A stretch of DNA of 64,000 nucleotides from positions 1,550,001 through 1,614,000 of the forward strand of contig NZ_CP118615.1 in assembly GCF_028993575.1 (NCBI RefSeq), given 5' to 3'. This document shows positions 7,940 to 16,182 of this stretch, in pieces. Positions within the stretch are counted from its first letter, which is position 1. Every line of letters starts with the position of its first letter. Origin of the DNA: Micromonospora cathayae (GTDB lineage: Bacteria > Actinomycetota > Actinomycetes > Mycobacteriales > Micromonosporaceae). Under the pieces are notes generated by a model. That model was not told the DNA's origin. It did not search any database and saw only the letters and a program-made list of their open reading frames with translations. The position numbers and the translations under genes are program-made.

Positions 7940-8013
7940 CGGTCCTGACGGGACTTGAACCCGCGACCTCCGCCTTGACAGGGCGGCGAGCACTCCAACT
8001 GCTCCACAGGACC
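7940..8013 (-). tRNA. tRNA-Asp (GTC)
   Basis: The minus strand forms a 74-nt cloverleaf with acceptor GGTCCTG/CAGGACC, anticodon stem CCGCC/GGCGG and loop CTGTCAA (anticodon GTC), T-loop TTCAAGT, and the G73 discriminator expected of tRNA-Asp. No encoded CCA. Middle gene of the Glu-Asp-Phe group. Confidence 0.95.
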
Positions 8014-8045
8014 TAGCTCTTACTGCCTCCGGCCAGGCCGGACCG

Positions 8046-8118
8046 TGCCCCCAACGGGATTCGAACCCGTGCTACCGCCTTGAAAGGGCGGCGTCCTGGG
8101 CCGCTAGACGATGAGGGC
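8046..8118 (-). tRNA. tRNA-Glu (TTC)
   Basis: The minus strand folds as a 73-nt tRNA with acceptor GCCCTCA/TGGGGGC (one T-G pair), anticodon loop CTTTCAA giving TTC, T-arm CGGGTTCGAATCCCG and discriminator A. First gene of the leftward tRNA group, so the promoter lies in 8119-8200. Confidence 0.95.
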
Positions 8119-8272
8119 GGCCCCGCCATCATTGCACAACTCGCAACTTCTAGCGGACTTGCTCCCATCCGGCCCCGCCGGAGGCTTGGAAAGCATACGT
8201 GATGATCGGACGGTCGACCAAATCGGTATGGCCGTCGCCGCGCACCGCCGGGAAACCGCAGGTCAGTACGGG

Positions 8273-9085
8273 TCAGTTGAGCTTGGCGACGCCGTACCGG
8301 CGCTTGATCTCCGCGATCACCTGGGGGCACGCGGCCAGCGTGGCGGCGCGATCCCCGCCCCCGTCGTGCAGCAGGACGACCCCGCCGGGGCGGATACCGG
8401 CACGGACCCGCTCCACGATCTTCTTCGCGGGCGGCTTGGCCCAGTCCTGCGGGTCCACGGTCCAATGCAGCGACGTCATGCCGAGATCCTTGGCCACCGC
8501 GACCACGGCCGGGGTCCATTTGCCGCCGGGCTGGCGGTAGTAGGAGATCCTGGCTCCCGGCACCACCGCCTTGATGGCCCGGTTCGTCCGGTCGAGGTCG
8601 GCGCGGATCTCCGGGGCCGGCCGGGAGCCCAGGTCCACGTCGTGTCGCCAACTGTGGTTGCAGAGCTGGTGCCCCTCCCGCACGATCCGGGCCATCAGCT
8701 CGGGATGCCGCTTCACCCTGCTGCCGACCACGCAGAAGGTCGCCGTCACCCGGGCCCTGCGCAACTGGTCCAGCACCTTCGGCGTCCAGACCGGGTCAGG
8801 GCCGTCGTCGAAGGTGAGCGCCACCCCCCGGGTGCCCGTGGTCCGGCGCAACCCGGGTGGCAGCGTGCCGGGCTTCGGCTTGGGGCGGGGGCTGGTCCGG
8901 GGCGCGGACGGTTCGGCGGTCGGCTTCGGGGCCGGTGTCGACGATTCCGCCGGTTCGGCCGGTTCGGCCGGTCGGGAGAAGATCGGCGCGGGCTGGCCGG
9001 CCGAACCTGGCTGGCCGGCGTCGCCGCAGCCGGCCAGAAGCAGGAGCAGGGCGACACCGACCGCGGTCAGGGCGCGTGACGTCAT
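8273..9085 (-). CDS. Polysaccharide deacetylase (NodB) lipoprotein
   Basis: A 270-residue cell-surface enzyme expected to remove N-acetyl groups from peptidoglycan or chitin-like glycans. A lipoprotein signal ends in Leu-Leu-Leu-Ala-Gly-Cys at residue 20. A Pro/Ala/Ser-rich spacer (25-80) leads to the NodB domain: Thr-Phe-Asp-Asp-Gly-Pro-Asp (catalytic Asp and metal Asp), Asn-His-Ser-Trp-Arg-His-Asp (metal His pair) and Leu-Leu-His-Asp-Gly near the C-terminus. All metal and catalytic residues are present. GGGAG precedes the ATG at 9085. Confidence 0.9.
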   Translation of the reverse strand: MTSRALTAVGVALLLLLAGCGDAGQPGSAGQPAPIFSRPAEPAEPAESSTPAPKPTAEPSAPRTSPRPKPKPGTLPPGLRRTTGTRGVALTFDDGPDPVWTPKVLDQLRRARVTATFCVVGSRVKRHPELMARIVREGHQLCNHSWRHDVDLGSRPAPEIRADLDRTNRAIKAVVPGARISYYRQPGGKWTPAVVAVAKDLGMTSLHWTVDPQDWAKPPAKKIVERVRAGIRPGGVVLLHDGGGDRAATLAACPQVIAEIKRRYGVAKLN

Positions 9086-9196
9086 TCTCGTGACTCCCGA
9101 GAGGGGTTCGGGTTCGCGGGTCACCCGACGTTACGCGCTGCCCCTCAGCCGGTGACGACCCGGTCGGTCACATTTGTCACGGCCCGACCCGCCACG

Positions 9197-10225
9197 TCAG
9201 GGGGACGATCCTCCCTGCACCTCGTGGACGGCGCGGGCCAGCGAGACGGCCTCGGCCAGGTCGACCGGCCGGATAACCCCGGCGGGCAGCGTGTCGTCCC
9301 GCCAACCGGGGCCGGCGGCCAGCACCAGCAGCGGTCGGCGGGGCACCGCGAGCAGCGCGGCGAGCTGGGCCGGGTCGGCGGTCGACCGGATCTGGGACCA
9401 GAGCACCACGGCGGCCGGCGCGGTCCGGACGACCGCCTCGACGAGGGCCGCCACCGGGACGCGGGCACCGAGCATCCGGTAGCTGACGCCCGCCTCGGCC
9501 AGGGCGGCGGCGAGCGCCTCCAGGGGCAGGGTGTGCTGTTCCTCGTCGGCGCAGGAGAGCAGGATCCGGGCCTCGCCGGTGGGCGGGCTGGTCCGGGAGG
9601 CCGCCGCGAACGCCTCGGAGACGCACCGGGAGAACAGGTGTTCCACCTCGATCAGGGCGGACGTCGCGGCGTGCCGTTCACCGATGCCGACGAGCACCGG
9701 GCGCAGCAACCCGTCCCAGGTGGCGATGACGCCGTCGGCGGCGATGGCGTCGTCGATGGTCCGGCAGATGGCGACCGAGTCGAGGCGGATCGCGGCGCGG
9801 GCCAGCCCGCGCGCGGCCGGCCCGGCCCGGCCGACCGGAATGGTGGTCCCGCCGCCGTCCCGGGCCCCGTTCGAGCCGCGGGCCGCGTTGCCGTCCCGGG
9901 CTCCGGTGGAGCCCTGCGTCCCGCCACCTCCCCGGCCCCCGGTGGCACCCCGGGGCGGCGCGGACACCGCCCCGGCGGCCGGGGACAGCACCCCGGCCGG
10001 GGACTGTCTGGCCCAGCGGGCCGCCTCGGCCGGGGTGACCCCTTCGGCGGTGAGTTGCCGCATGATCTCCAGCCGGGCGAGGTCCGCCGGGGTGTAACGC
10101 CGGTGGTGCCCGGGCACGTGTTCGCTGGGTCCCAGCCCGTAGCGCTGGTGCCAGGTGCGCAACGTGGTGACCGCGACGCCGAGTCGACGCGCCACGGCCC
10201 CCGCGCTCAGCGCTTCATCGGCCAC
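9197..10225 (-). CDS. MerR-family regulator with cobalamin-binding domain (LitR/CarH type)
   Basis: A 342-residue regulator. Residues 5-75 form a MerR winged helix. A Gly/Ala/Arg repeat-rich linker (95-150) precedes a four-helix segment (Ile-Glu-Val-Glu-His-Leu-Phe-Ser near 208) and a B12-binding Rossmann domain with Asp-Glu-Glu-Gln-His, whose His should be the lower cobalt ligand. In CarH/LitR relatives adenosylcobalamin is the light sensor and the dark form represses carotenoid genes. The CarH Trp before the Glu-His motif appears replaced by His. The GTG start (10225) has GGAG upstream and lies inside the end of idi, so it is the last gene of crtE-crtI-idi-merR and may autoregulate it. Confidence 0.85.
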   Translation of the reverse strand: MADEALSAGAVARRLGVAVTTLRTWHQRYGLGPSEHVPGHHRRYTPADLARLEIMRQLTAEGVTPAEAARWARQSPAGVLSPAAGAVSAPPRGATGGRGGGGTQGSTGARDGNAARGSNGARDGGGTTIPVGRAGPAARGLARAAIRLDSVAICRTIDDAIAADGVIATWDGLLRPVLVGIGERHAATSALIEVEHLFSRCVSEAFAAASRTSPPTGEARILLSCADEEQHTLPLEALAAALAEAGVSYRMLGARVPVAALVEAVVRTAPAAVVLWSQIRSTADPAQLAALLAVPRRPLLVLAAGPGWRDDTLPAGVIRPVDLAEAVSLARAVHEVQGGSSP

Positions 10226-10826
10226 CCGACCGCTCCGACGCGTCGTCCGCCGGAGTACCGGAGGGGACCCCGTTCCGGCCGGGGATGGGCCCACCGGGAC
10301 GCAGCAGGCGGTTCACCACTCCACCGAGCCACGGCGCGTACGCGCGGGGGTCGGCGTCGAGGTCGTTCTCCAGGTGGACCGGGTCCACCCAACGCAGCTC
10401 GGCGACCTCGGTCGGGTCCGGCCGGAGCGGGACGTCGGCCGGCACCTCGGCGCGCAGTACGTGGTCGTACTCGAACTCGACCCGACCGGTGGCCGGGTCC
10501 TCGGCGTAGTAGACGTAGACACCGACCTCGGTGAGGGGGAACGGGCCGGTGCCGAGTTCCTCGGCCAGCCGTTTGTTGGCCGCCTCGGCGAGCGACTCGC
10601 CGGGCGCCGGATGGCCGCAGCAGGAGTTCGCCCAGCGCAGCGGGAAGCGGGTCTTGACGGTGGCCCGCCGTTGCAGCAGCACCCGGCCGTCCGGGGCGAC
10701 CAGCAGCACCGAGAAGGCGCGGTGCAGCTGCCCGGGTGGCTGGTGTGCCTGGGCGACGCTGACCGCGCCGAGCGGGGTACCGGCGTCGTCGACCAGCTCG
10801 ACCAGGTGGGCCTCACGGGAGGTCAC
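10215..10826 (-). CDS. idi: Isopentenyl-diphosphate delta-isomerase, type 1
   Basis: Interconverts IPP and DMAPP, the starter for GGPP. About 203 residues with the Nudix-like type 1 fold: Arg-Ala-Phe-Ser-Val-Leu near residue 37, Gln-Arg-Arg-Ala near 53, Trp-Ala-Asn-Ser-Cys-Cys-Gly-His-Pro with the catalytic Cys, and a Glu-Glu-rich Nudix helix. Of two nearby GTG codons the one at 10826 is preferred because GGAGG lies eight bases upstream; the GTG at 10835 is too close. It overlaps the end of crtI and the start of merR, so all are coupled. Confidence 0.9.
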   Translation of the reverse strand: MTSREAHLVELVDDAGTPLGAVSVAQAHQPPGQLHRAFSVLLVAPDGRVLLQRRATVKTRFPLRWANSCCGHPAPGESLAEAANKRLAEELGTGPFPLTEVGVYVYYAEDPATGRVEFEYDHVLRAEVPADVPLRPDPTEVAELRWVDPVHLENDLDADPRAYAPWLGGVVNRLLRPGGPIPGRNGVPSGTPADDASERSGGR

Positions 10827-12306
10827 GGCTGACACCTCCGGTGATCCGGCCGGCGGCGAGCTTGCCGGAGATGAGAACCATGGGTACGCCGACCCCGGGC
10901 TGGGTGCCTGATCCTACGAAAACCACGTTGGACAGTGTGCGGTGCAGGTTCGAGGGGCGGAACGGCCCGGTCTGGAACAGGCTGTGTGCCGAGGCGAACG
11001 GGGTGCCGGCGGCCATCCCCTGGTCGGCCCATTCGGCCGGGGTGACGATCTCGCAGACCTCGACCCCGTCGGCGAAGCCCCGGTAGCCGCGTTCCTCCAG
11101 GGTGTCCATCAGCTCGTCCGCGTACCGTCGGGCCAGGCCGCCGCGCCAGTCGAAGGGGGCGCGGTCGAGGTTCGGCACCGGGGCGAGCACGTAGTAGGTG
11201 TGCCGGCCGGCGGGCGCGACCGACGGGTCGGTCCGGCTCGGGTTGGTGACCAGCAGCGACGGGTCGCTCATCAGCTCACCGCGCCGGATCACCTCGTCGA
11301 AGGTGCCCTTCCAGGCCCGCCCGAAGTGGATGTTGTGGTGGGCGATCTTCGAGTACCCCTGCTTGGAGCCGACGTGCAGCACCACGCAGGACGGGGAGTA
11401 GGTCAGCCGGCGCTGACGGGCCGGCGGGAGCAGGTCACGGTAGGCGACCGGCAGGTCCGGGTTGAGGACCACCACGTCGGCCGCGATCCGCTCGCCGTCG
11501 GCGGTGAGCACCCCGGTGGCCCGGCCGTTGGCGGTCTCCACCCGGGTGACGGTGGTGCCGTACCGGATCTGGACGCCGTGCTTCTCGGCGGCGCCGGCCA
11601 TGCCGCGCGAGACGGCGTGGATGCCGCCGCGCGGGAAGTAGACCCCGGCCACCGAGTCCAGGTACGCGATGACCGCGTAGATGGCCAGCGCGTCGTGTGG
11701 CGCGAGGCCGGCGTACATGGCCTGGAAGGAGAAGATCCGCTGGGTACGCGGGTCCTTGAAGAACTGGTTGATCTTGGTCTGGAGGCGACGGAACGCCCCA
11801 CCGGCCAGCAGCTTCAGCAGGTTGCCGGTGATCAGGTCGGTCGGCGCGTCCAGGTTCCGCTCGATGAAGTCGGCCCGTTCCAGCCGCCACAGCTCCCGGG
11901 CGTAGTCGACGAAGCGGAGGTACCCGTCGGCCTCCTGCGGACCGCACACCTTGGAGATCTCGGCGGCCATCCGGGTGGTGTCGGTGATGACGTCCAGCGT
12001 CGAGCCGTCCGGGTAGTACGCCCGGTACGCCGGGTCGAGCGGGGTCAGCTCCATCCAGTCCCGCAGCTCCTCGCCGACCGCCCCGAGCGCCTCGGCGATC
12101 AGGTCGGGCATGGTGAGCACGGTCGGGCCGGTGTCGAACTCGTACCCCTGCACGCCCAGCCGGCCGGCCCGGCCACCGGGCACCGCCTCGCGTTCCAGCA
12201 CGGTCACCTGCCGGCCGCTGCCGGCCAGGTGCAACGCGCAGGCCAGGCCGCCGAGACCAGCGCCGACGACCACGACGTGATCGGTACGTCCGTTCACGGT
12301 CCGCAT
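10813..12306 (-). CDS. crtI: Phytoene desaturase
   Basis: A 497-residue FAD enzyme that desaturates phytoene, usually four times to lycopene. The N-terminal dinucleotide fold reads Val-Val-Gly-Ala-Gly-Leu-Gly-Gly-Leu at residues 12-20, followed by Glu-Arg-Glu and Pro-Gly-Gly-Arg-Ala-Gly. The C-terminal CrtI signature Gly-Ser-Gly-Thr-Gln-Pro-Gly-Val-Gly-Val-Pro-Met-Val is present. The ATG at 12306 is chosen because AGGGAGGGGG lies directly upstream; an earlier ATG near the crtE stop lacks a site. No lycopene cyclase is in the window, so lycopene or an acyclic derivative is the minimal predicted product. Confidence 0.92.
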   Translation of the reverse strand: MRTVNGRTDHVVVVGAGLGGLACALHLAGSGRQVTVLEREAVPGGRAGRLGVQGYEFDTGPTVLTMPDLIAEALGAVGEELRDWMELTPLDPAYRAYYPDGSTLDVITDTTRMAAEISKVCGPQEADGYLRFVDYARELWRLERADFIERNLDAPTDLITGNLLKLLAGGAFRRLQTKINQFFKDPRTQRIFSFQAMYAGLAPHDALAIYAVIAYLDSVAGVYFPRGGIHAVSRGMAGAAEKHGVQIRYGTTVTRVETANGRATGVLTADGERIAADVVVLNPDLPVAYRDLLPPARQRRLTYSPSCVVLHVGSKQGYSKIAHHNIHFGRAWKGTFDEVIRRGELMSDPSLLVTNPSRTDPSVAPAGRHTYYVLAPVPNLDRAPFDWRGGLARRYADELMDTLEERGYRGFADGVEVCEIVTPAEWADQGMAAGTPFASAHSLFQTGPFRPSNLHRTLSNVVFVGSGTQPGVGVPMVLISGKLAAGRITGGVSRDLP

Positions 12307-12338
12307 GGCGGACCCCCTCCCTCGGAAGTGACTGCTCA

Positions 12339-13493
12339 TCATGCCCAACGGTGGGTGGCGGCGGTGGCCAGGCCGGTCAGCGCCGACCGGGCCGTCTCGT
12401 CGATCGGGGCGGACCCGAGCGCGGCCAGCGCCTCGGCGACCCGATCGGAGATCATCTGCTCGACCTGCCCGACCGCGCCGGTCGCCGCGACCACCTCGGT
12501 GAGTTCGGCGACGTCATCCTCGTCCATGGCGGTCCCGGCCCGGTCCAGCAGGGCGCGCTGGGCGGGGGTGGCGAGCTGCCGGGCCACCATCAGCAGGGCG
12601 GTCGGCTTGCCGCTGCGCAGGTCGTCACCGGCGGGTTTGCCGGTGACGACCGGGTCGCCGTAGACGCCGAGCAGGTCGTCGCAGAGCTGGAACGCCTCGC
12701 CGACGGCCAGCCCGTAGCGGGTGTACGCGGCGACCAGGGGTTCGTCCGCGCTGGCCCCGGCCAGGCAGGCCCCGAACAGCAGCGGACGCTGCACGGTGTA
12801 GCTGGCGGTCTTGTAGCGGGCCACCCGGAGCGCCCGGTCCAGCGACCAGGTGGCCGCCTCGCTCTCGCCGAGCACGTCGAGGTACTGCCCGGCGACGGTC
12901 TCCACCCGCATCTGGTCGTAGCAGCGCCGGGTCTCCAGCAGCCCGGCCGGGGACAGCCCGGCGCGGGAGATCAGCCGGTCGGCCCAGACCAGGCAGAGGT
13001 CACCGATCAGGACGGCGACCGCCTCGCCGAACCGGTCCGGGTCGCCGCGCCGACCGGCGGCGCGGTGCTGGTCGGCCACCGCCCGGTGCGCGGTGGGCCG
13101 GCCGCGCCGGGTGGCGGAGGAGTCCATCACGTCGTCGTGTACCAGGGCGAAGGTGTGCAGCAGCTCCAGCGCCGAGAGGGCGGGCAGCACCGGGGCCAGG
13201 TCGGCCTCCGCGCCGGCGACGCCGCGCCAGCCCCAGTACGCGAAGGTCGGGCGGATCCGTTTGCCACCGGCGAGTACGTGGTCGCGGGCGGTCGCGGCGA
13301 ATCCACCCATCGCCGCGTCGATTTCGGTCAGTGAGTCGATCTCGATGGCCAGGAACGCGTCGAGCGTCTGTTCGACGGCGGTGACCAGGTCCTTGGTGTA
13401 GGCAGCGAGAACAGCGGTGACCGGGTCGTCGCCTCCCGCCGGCCGGATCGTCGCCGTGCGGAGCACATTGCCTGCAACTGCGTCGTTGGCCAT
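12339..13493 (-). CDS. crtE: Geranylgeranyl diphosphate synthase (polyprenyl synthetase)
   Basis: A 384-residue isoprenyl chain-elongating enzyme making the C20 precursor of phytoene. The first Asp-rich motif His-Asp-Asp-Val-Met-Asp is near residue 125, Gly-Gly-Lys-Arg-Ile-Arg-Pro near 77, and the second Asp-rich motif Gln-Leu-Cys-Asp-Asp-Leu-Leu-Gly near 268. An insertion between the first Asp motif and the next helix (Ala-Gly-Arg-Arg-Gly-Asp-Pro-Asp-Arg) is typical of actinomycete crtE. First gene of the leftward operon, divergent from crtB. Confidence 0.9.
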   Translation of the reverse strand: MANDAVAGNVLRTATIRPAGGDDPVTAVLAAYTKDLVTAVEQTLDAFLAIEIDSLTEIDAAMGGFAATARDHVLAGGKRIRPTFAYWGWRGVAGAEADLAPVLPALSALELLHTFALVHDDVMDSSATRRGRPTAHRAVADQHRAAGRRGDPDRFGEAVAVLIGDLCLVWADRLISRAGLSPAGLLETRRCYDQMRVETVAGQYLDVLGESEAATWSLDRALRVARYKTASYTVQRPLLFGACLAGASADEPLVAAYTRYGLAVGEAFQLCDDLLGVYGDPVVTGKPAGDDLRSGKPTALLMVARQLATPAQRALLDRAGTAMDEDDVAELTEVVAATGAVGQVEQMISDRVAEALAALGSAPIDETARSALTGLATAATHRWA

Positions 13494-13558
13494 GTGGGCG
13501 AGCGTACCCTAGGGTTACGAGTTGCGTCGATTGGTGCGTCGATTTCTGAGGAGGGCCG
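13494..13558. promoter_or_regulatory. Divergent crtE/crtB promoter with direct-repeat operator candidate
   Basis: Only 65 bases separate the two carotenoid operons. They hold two perfect copies of TGCGTCGATT (13523-13532 and 13535-13544) with a 12-bp period, and a palindromic ACCCTAGGGT core (13506-13515). Direct repeats of about one helical turn suit the tandem binding mode reported for CarH tetramers. The regulator at 9197-10225 is the obvious candidate ligand; that is inference. GAGGAGGG at 13549-13556 is the crtB ribosome site. Confidence 0.5.
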
Positions 13559-14479
13559 GTGGACACGGATCTTGCCGCTGCCTACGACCGGTGTCGTGAG
13601 CTGCACAAGCGACACGGCCGCACCTACTATCTCGCCACCCGGCTGCTGCCCGCTTGGAAACGGCGGCATGTGCACGCCTTGTATGGATTCACCCGGTACG
13701 CCGACGAGATCGTCGACCGCACCGAGGACCTGCCCCCCGCCGAGCGCGCCGCCCGGCTGGACGAATGGTCCGCCCGGTTCCTCGCCGGCCTGCACGGCGA
13801 ACCGGTCGACGACCCGCTGCTCCCCGCCGTGCTGCACACCATCGCCGTGTTCGACCTGGACCGGGCCGACTTCGCGTCGTTCCTGCGCAGCATGGCGATG
13901 GACCTGACCGTCACGTCCTACCGCAGCTACGACGACCTGCTCGACTACATGGAAGGCTCGGCCGCCGTCATCGGCACCATGATGCTGCCCATCCTCGGCA
14001 GCAGCGCCCCGGCCGCCGCCCGCGAACCGGCCCGGCAGCTCGGCTTCGCCTTCCAGCTCACCAACTTCATCCGGGACGTCGCCGAGGACCTCGACCGGGG
14101 CCGCACCTACCTGCCCGACGAGGACCTGGCGAAGTTCGACGTCACCCGACACGATCTGATGGAGGCGAGGGCGCGCGGGCGCACCACCCCCAAGATCCGC
14201 GAGCTGATCGAGTACGAGATCACCCGCGCCCAGGCCCACTACGAGGCCGCCGCACCCGGCATCGTGCTGCTCAACCCCGCCTCGCAGGCGTGCATGCGGA
14301 CCGCGTACGCCCTCTACGGCGGCATCCTCGACGAGGTCGCCGCCCAGGACTGCGACGTGTTCGTCCGCCGGGCCCTGGTCCCGCAGCGGCGTCGGATGGC
14401 GGTGGCCGCGACGGCGCTGCTCACCCCGGCCGGTACCCCGGTCACCATCCCCGGGCCGACGGTCGTGCCGGCCCGGTGA
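13559..14479 (+). CDS. crtB: Phytoene synthase
   Basis: A 306-residue squalene/phytoene-synthase-fold enzyme condensing two GGPP to phytoene. The first Asp-rich motif Tyr-Ala-Asp-Glu-Ile-Val-Asp is near residue 47 and the second, Asp-Val-Ala-Glu-Asp-Leu-Asp-Arg-Gly-Arg, near 178. Both are intact. GTG start with GAGGAGGG at a suitable distance. Its stop overlaps the photolyase start (GTGA). Confidence 0.93.
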   Translation: MDTDLAAAYDRCRELHKRHGRTYYLATRLLPAWKRRHVHALYGFTRYADEIVDRTEDLPPAERAARLDEWSARFLAGLHGEPVDDPLLPAVLHTIAVFDLDRADFASFLRSMAMDLTVTSYRSYDDLLDYMEGSAAVIGTMMLPILGSSAPAAAREPARQLGFAFQLTNFIRDVAEDLDRGRTYLPDEDLAKFDVTRHDLMEARARGRTTPKIRELIEYEITRAQAHYEAAAPGIVLLNPASQACMRTAYALYGGILDEVAAQDCDVFVRRALVPQRRRMAVAATALLTPAGTPVTIPGPTVVPAR

Positions 14480-15678
14480 GCGGGCGTACCGCGATCGTGC
14501 TGTTCACCCGCGACCTGCGGGTGCACGACCACCCGGCGCTCGCCGCCGCCTGCGCCGCGTTCGACCGGGTGGTCCCGCTGTACGTGCTCGACCCGGCCCT
14601 CGCCGGCCGGTCCCCCAACCGCACCCGCTTCCTGCACCAGAGCCTCGCCGACCTGCGTGCCGCGCTCCGGGACCGTGGCGGTGACCTGGTGCTCCGGCAC
14701 GGCGACCCGGTCGCCGAGACGATCCGGCTGGCCGGCGAGGTGGGCGCCGAGGGCGTCGGCCTCTCCGCCGACGTCAGCCGGTACGCCCGCCGCCGCGAGC
14801 GCCGGCTGCGCGCCGAGTGCGAACGGCACCGGCTGCACCTGCGGCTCTTCCCCGGCCTCACCATCGTCGAGCCGGGCGCGGTCCGGCCGACCGGCGGCGG
14901 CGACCACTACCGGGTGTTCGGCCCCTACCACCGGGCCTGGCTCGGCGTCGCCCGCCGCGCGGAACTCGCCGCGCCGGCCCGGATCACGCTCCCCGACCGG
15001 GTACCCGTCGGCCGGCTGCCCGCCCTGCCGCCCGGCGAGTCGCCGCACGCCGCCCCCGGCGGGGAGAGCGTGGCCCGCCGCCGGCTCGACGAATGGCTGC
15101 CCACCCTCGACCGGTACGACGACCTGCACGACGACCTGGCCGGCGACGGCACCAGCCGGCTCAGCCCGTACCTGCGGTTCGGCTGCCTGTCCCCGCTGGC
15201 GGTGGCGAACCGGGCCGGTGACCCGGGCGGACCCTTCGTCCGGCAGCTCTGCTGGCGGGACTTCTTCTACCAGGCCACCGCCGCCTTCCCCGACATCAAC
15301 CACCGGGCCTACCGGCGCGGGGCCACCGAGGCGTGGCGGGACGACCCGGACGCGCTGGCCGCCTGGACCGAGGGCCGGACCGGGGTGCCCATCGTGGACG
15401 CCGGGATGCGGCAACTGCGCGCCGAGGGCTGGATGCACAACCGGGCCCGGCTGATCACCGCGTCGTACCTGACCAAGCAGCTCGGCCTGGACTGGCGGGC
15501 CGGCCTGGCCGTCTTCGACCGCTGGCTGCTCGACGGGGACGTCGCCAACAACGCCGGCAACTGGCAGTGGGTGGCCGGCACCGGCAGCGACACCAAGCCG
15601 TACCGCCGCTTCAACCCGTACCGGCAGGCCGAACGCTACGACCCGGACGGCGAGTACGTCCGCCGCTGGACCGGCTGA
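14476..15678 (+). CDS. phr: Deoxyribodipyrimidine photolyase
   Basis: A 400-residue cryptochrome/photolyase-family flavoprotein that splits UV-induced pyrimidine dimers with blue light. The N-terminal antenna domain starts Ala-Ile-Val-Leu-Phe-Thr-Arg-Asp-Leu-Arg-Val-His-Asp. The C-terminal FAD domain has Gly-Thr-Ser-Arg-Leu-Ser-Pro-Tyr-Leu, Arg-Gln-Leu-Cys-Trp-Arg-Asp-Phe, Met-His-Asn-Arg-Ala-Arg and Asn-Asn-Ala-Gly-Asn-Trp-Gln-Trp. The frame is open far upstream, but translation clearly starts at the GTG in the GTGA overlap with crtB. Co-transcription with crtB couples DNA repair to carotenoid photoprotection, as in light-induced clusters of other actinomycetes. Confidence 0.92.
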   Translation: MSGRTAIVLFTRDLRVHDHPALAAACAAFDRVVPLYVLDPALAGRSPNRTRFLHQSLADLRAALRDRGGDLVLRHGDPVAETIRLAGEVGAEGVGLSADVSRYARRRERRLRAECERHRLHLRLFPGLTIVEPGAVRPTGGGDHYRVFGPYHRAWLGVARRAELAAPARITLPDRVPVGRLPALPPGESPHAAPGGESVARRRLDEWLPTLDRYDDLHDDLAGDGTSRLSPYLRFGCLSPLAVANRAGDPGGPFVRQLCWRDFFYQATAAFPDINHRAYRRGATEAWRDDPDALAAWTEGRTGVPIVDAGMRQLRAEGWMHNRARLITASYLTKQLGLDWRAGLAVFDRWLLDGDVANNAGNWQWVAGTGSDTKPYRRFNPYRQAERYDPDGEYVRRWTG

Positions 15679-15690
15679 GGAAGGGGTTTG

Positions 15691-15915
15691 TCAACGCTGC
15701 TCTGCTACCCACAAGCCTCGGCCTTGCAGGCCGACCACCAGGCCACGGTCCTGCAAGATGATCACTGCTCGCTGCACGGTTGTCACGCTGACCTGGTACA
15801 GGTCGGACAGCTCGCGGTACGTCGGTAGGCGGTCGCCGGGCGCGTACTCGCCACTCTTGATCCGCGTAGCGATGTCCTCGGCCACCGCACGGTAGCCGCC
15901 AGTCGGTATGGGCAT
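15691..15915 (-). CDS. Short GntR-family regulator
   Basis: A 74-residue protein that is little more than a GntR winged helix: Tyr-Arg-Ala-Val-Ala-Glu-Asp-Ile then Pro-Gly-Asp-Arg-Leu-Pro-Thr-Tyr-Arg-Glu-Leu and Thr-Thr-Val-Gln-Arg-Ala. It lacks the effector domain of full-length GntR proteins. Stand-alone GntR repressors of this kind (KorSA-like) control actinomycete integrative elements. GAAGGAAC precedes the ATG at 15915. Divergent promoter-like sequence and small genes follow to the right. Confidence 0.75.
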   Translation of the reverse strand: MPIPTGGYRAVAEDIATRIKSGEYAPGDRLPTYRELSDLYQVSVTTVQRAVIILQDRGLVVGLQGRGLWVAEQR

Positions 15916-15924
15916 GTGGGAAGT

Positions 15925-16041
15925 TCCTTCGTTCGGCACCCCCATCGGACCACGCCGCTTACCCCACTTCAAGACCTTGCTTGCCTTAGGTACTAAAGGT
16001 CTCTAACATCGAGTGGCAGTGGTCCGGTCCTTCGTTCGGCA
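15925..16041. promoter_or_regulatory. Divergent promoter with direct repeats
   Basis: TCCTTCGTTCGGCA occurs exactly twice, at 15925-15938 and 16028-16041. Between the copies a rightward promoter can be read: TTGCCT (15981-15986), 17 bases, TAACAT (16004-16009), with near-palindromic TTAGGTACTAA (15986-15996) in the spacer. This arrangement fits a GntR-repressed divergent control region. Confidence 0.4.
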
Positions 16042-16058
16042 ACGCGGACCCGGACACC

Positions 16059-16100
16059 GTCCGCCGTGGGAACAGCTGCCGCGCTGCTCCCACGGCGGAC
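16059..16100. terminator. Strong 13-bp hairpin
   Basis: GTCCGCCGTGGGA (16059-16071) pairs perfectly with TCCCACGGCGGAC (16088-16100) around a 16-base loop that can itself pair AGC/GCT. It stands about 50 bases downstream of the predicted rightward promoter and before the first small gene, so attenuator, terminator or protein-binding site are all possible. Confidence 0.5.
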
Positions 16101-16182
16101 GAAACCGCAGCAGGGAAGCTGCTGCGCTCGCCACCACTCATCAATCGGATCTGACCTCCGACCTCTAGGAAGGCAGTGGGAA

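Noticed and set aside
7765..8118. tRNA attachment site for an integrative element
   Set aside because: No integrase and no duplicated tRNA 3' end is visible nearby.
13654..14475. Extended photolyase start inside crtB
   Set aside because: The extra residues are a crtB frame shadow; the GTGA overlap at 14476 and the conserved N-terminus define the start.
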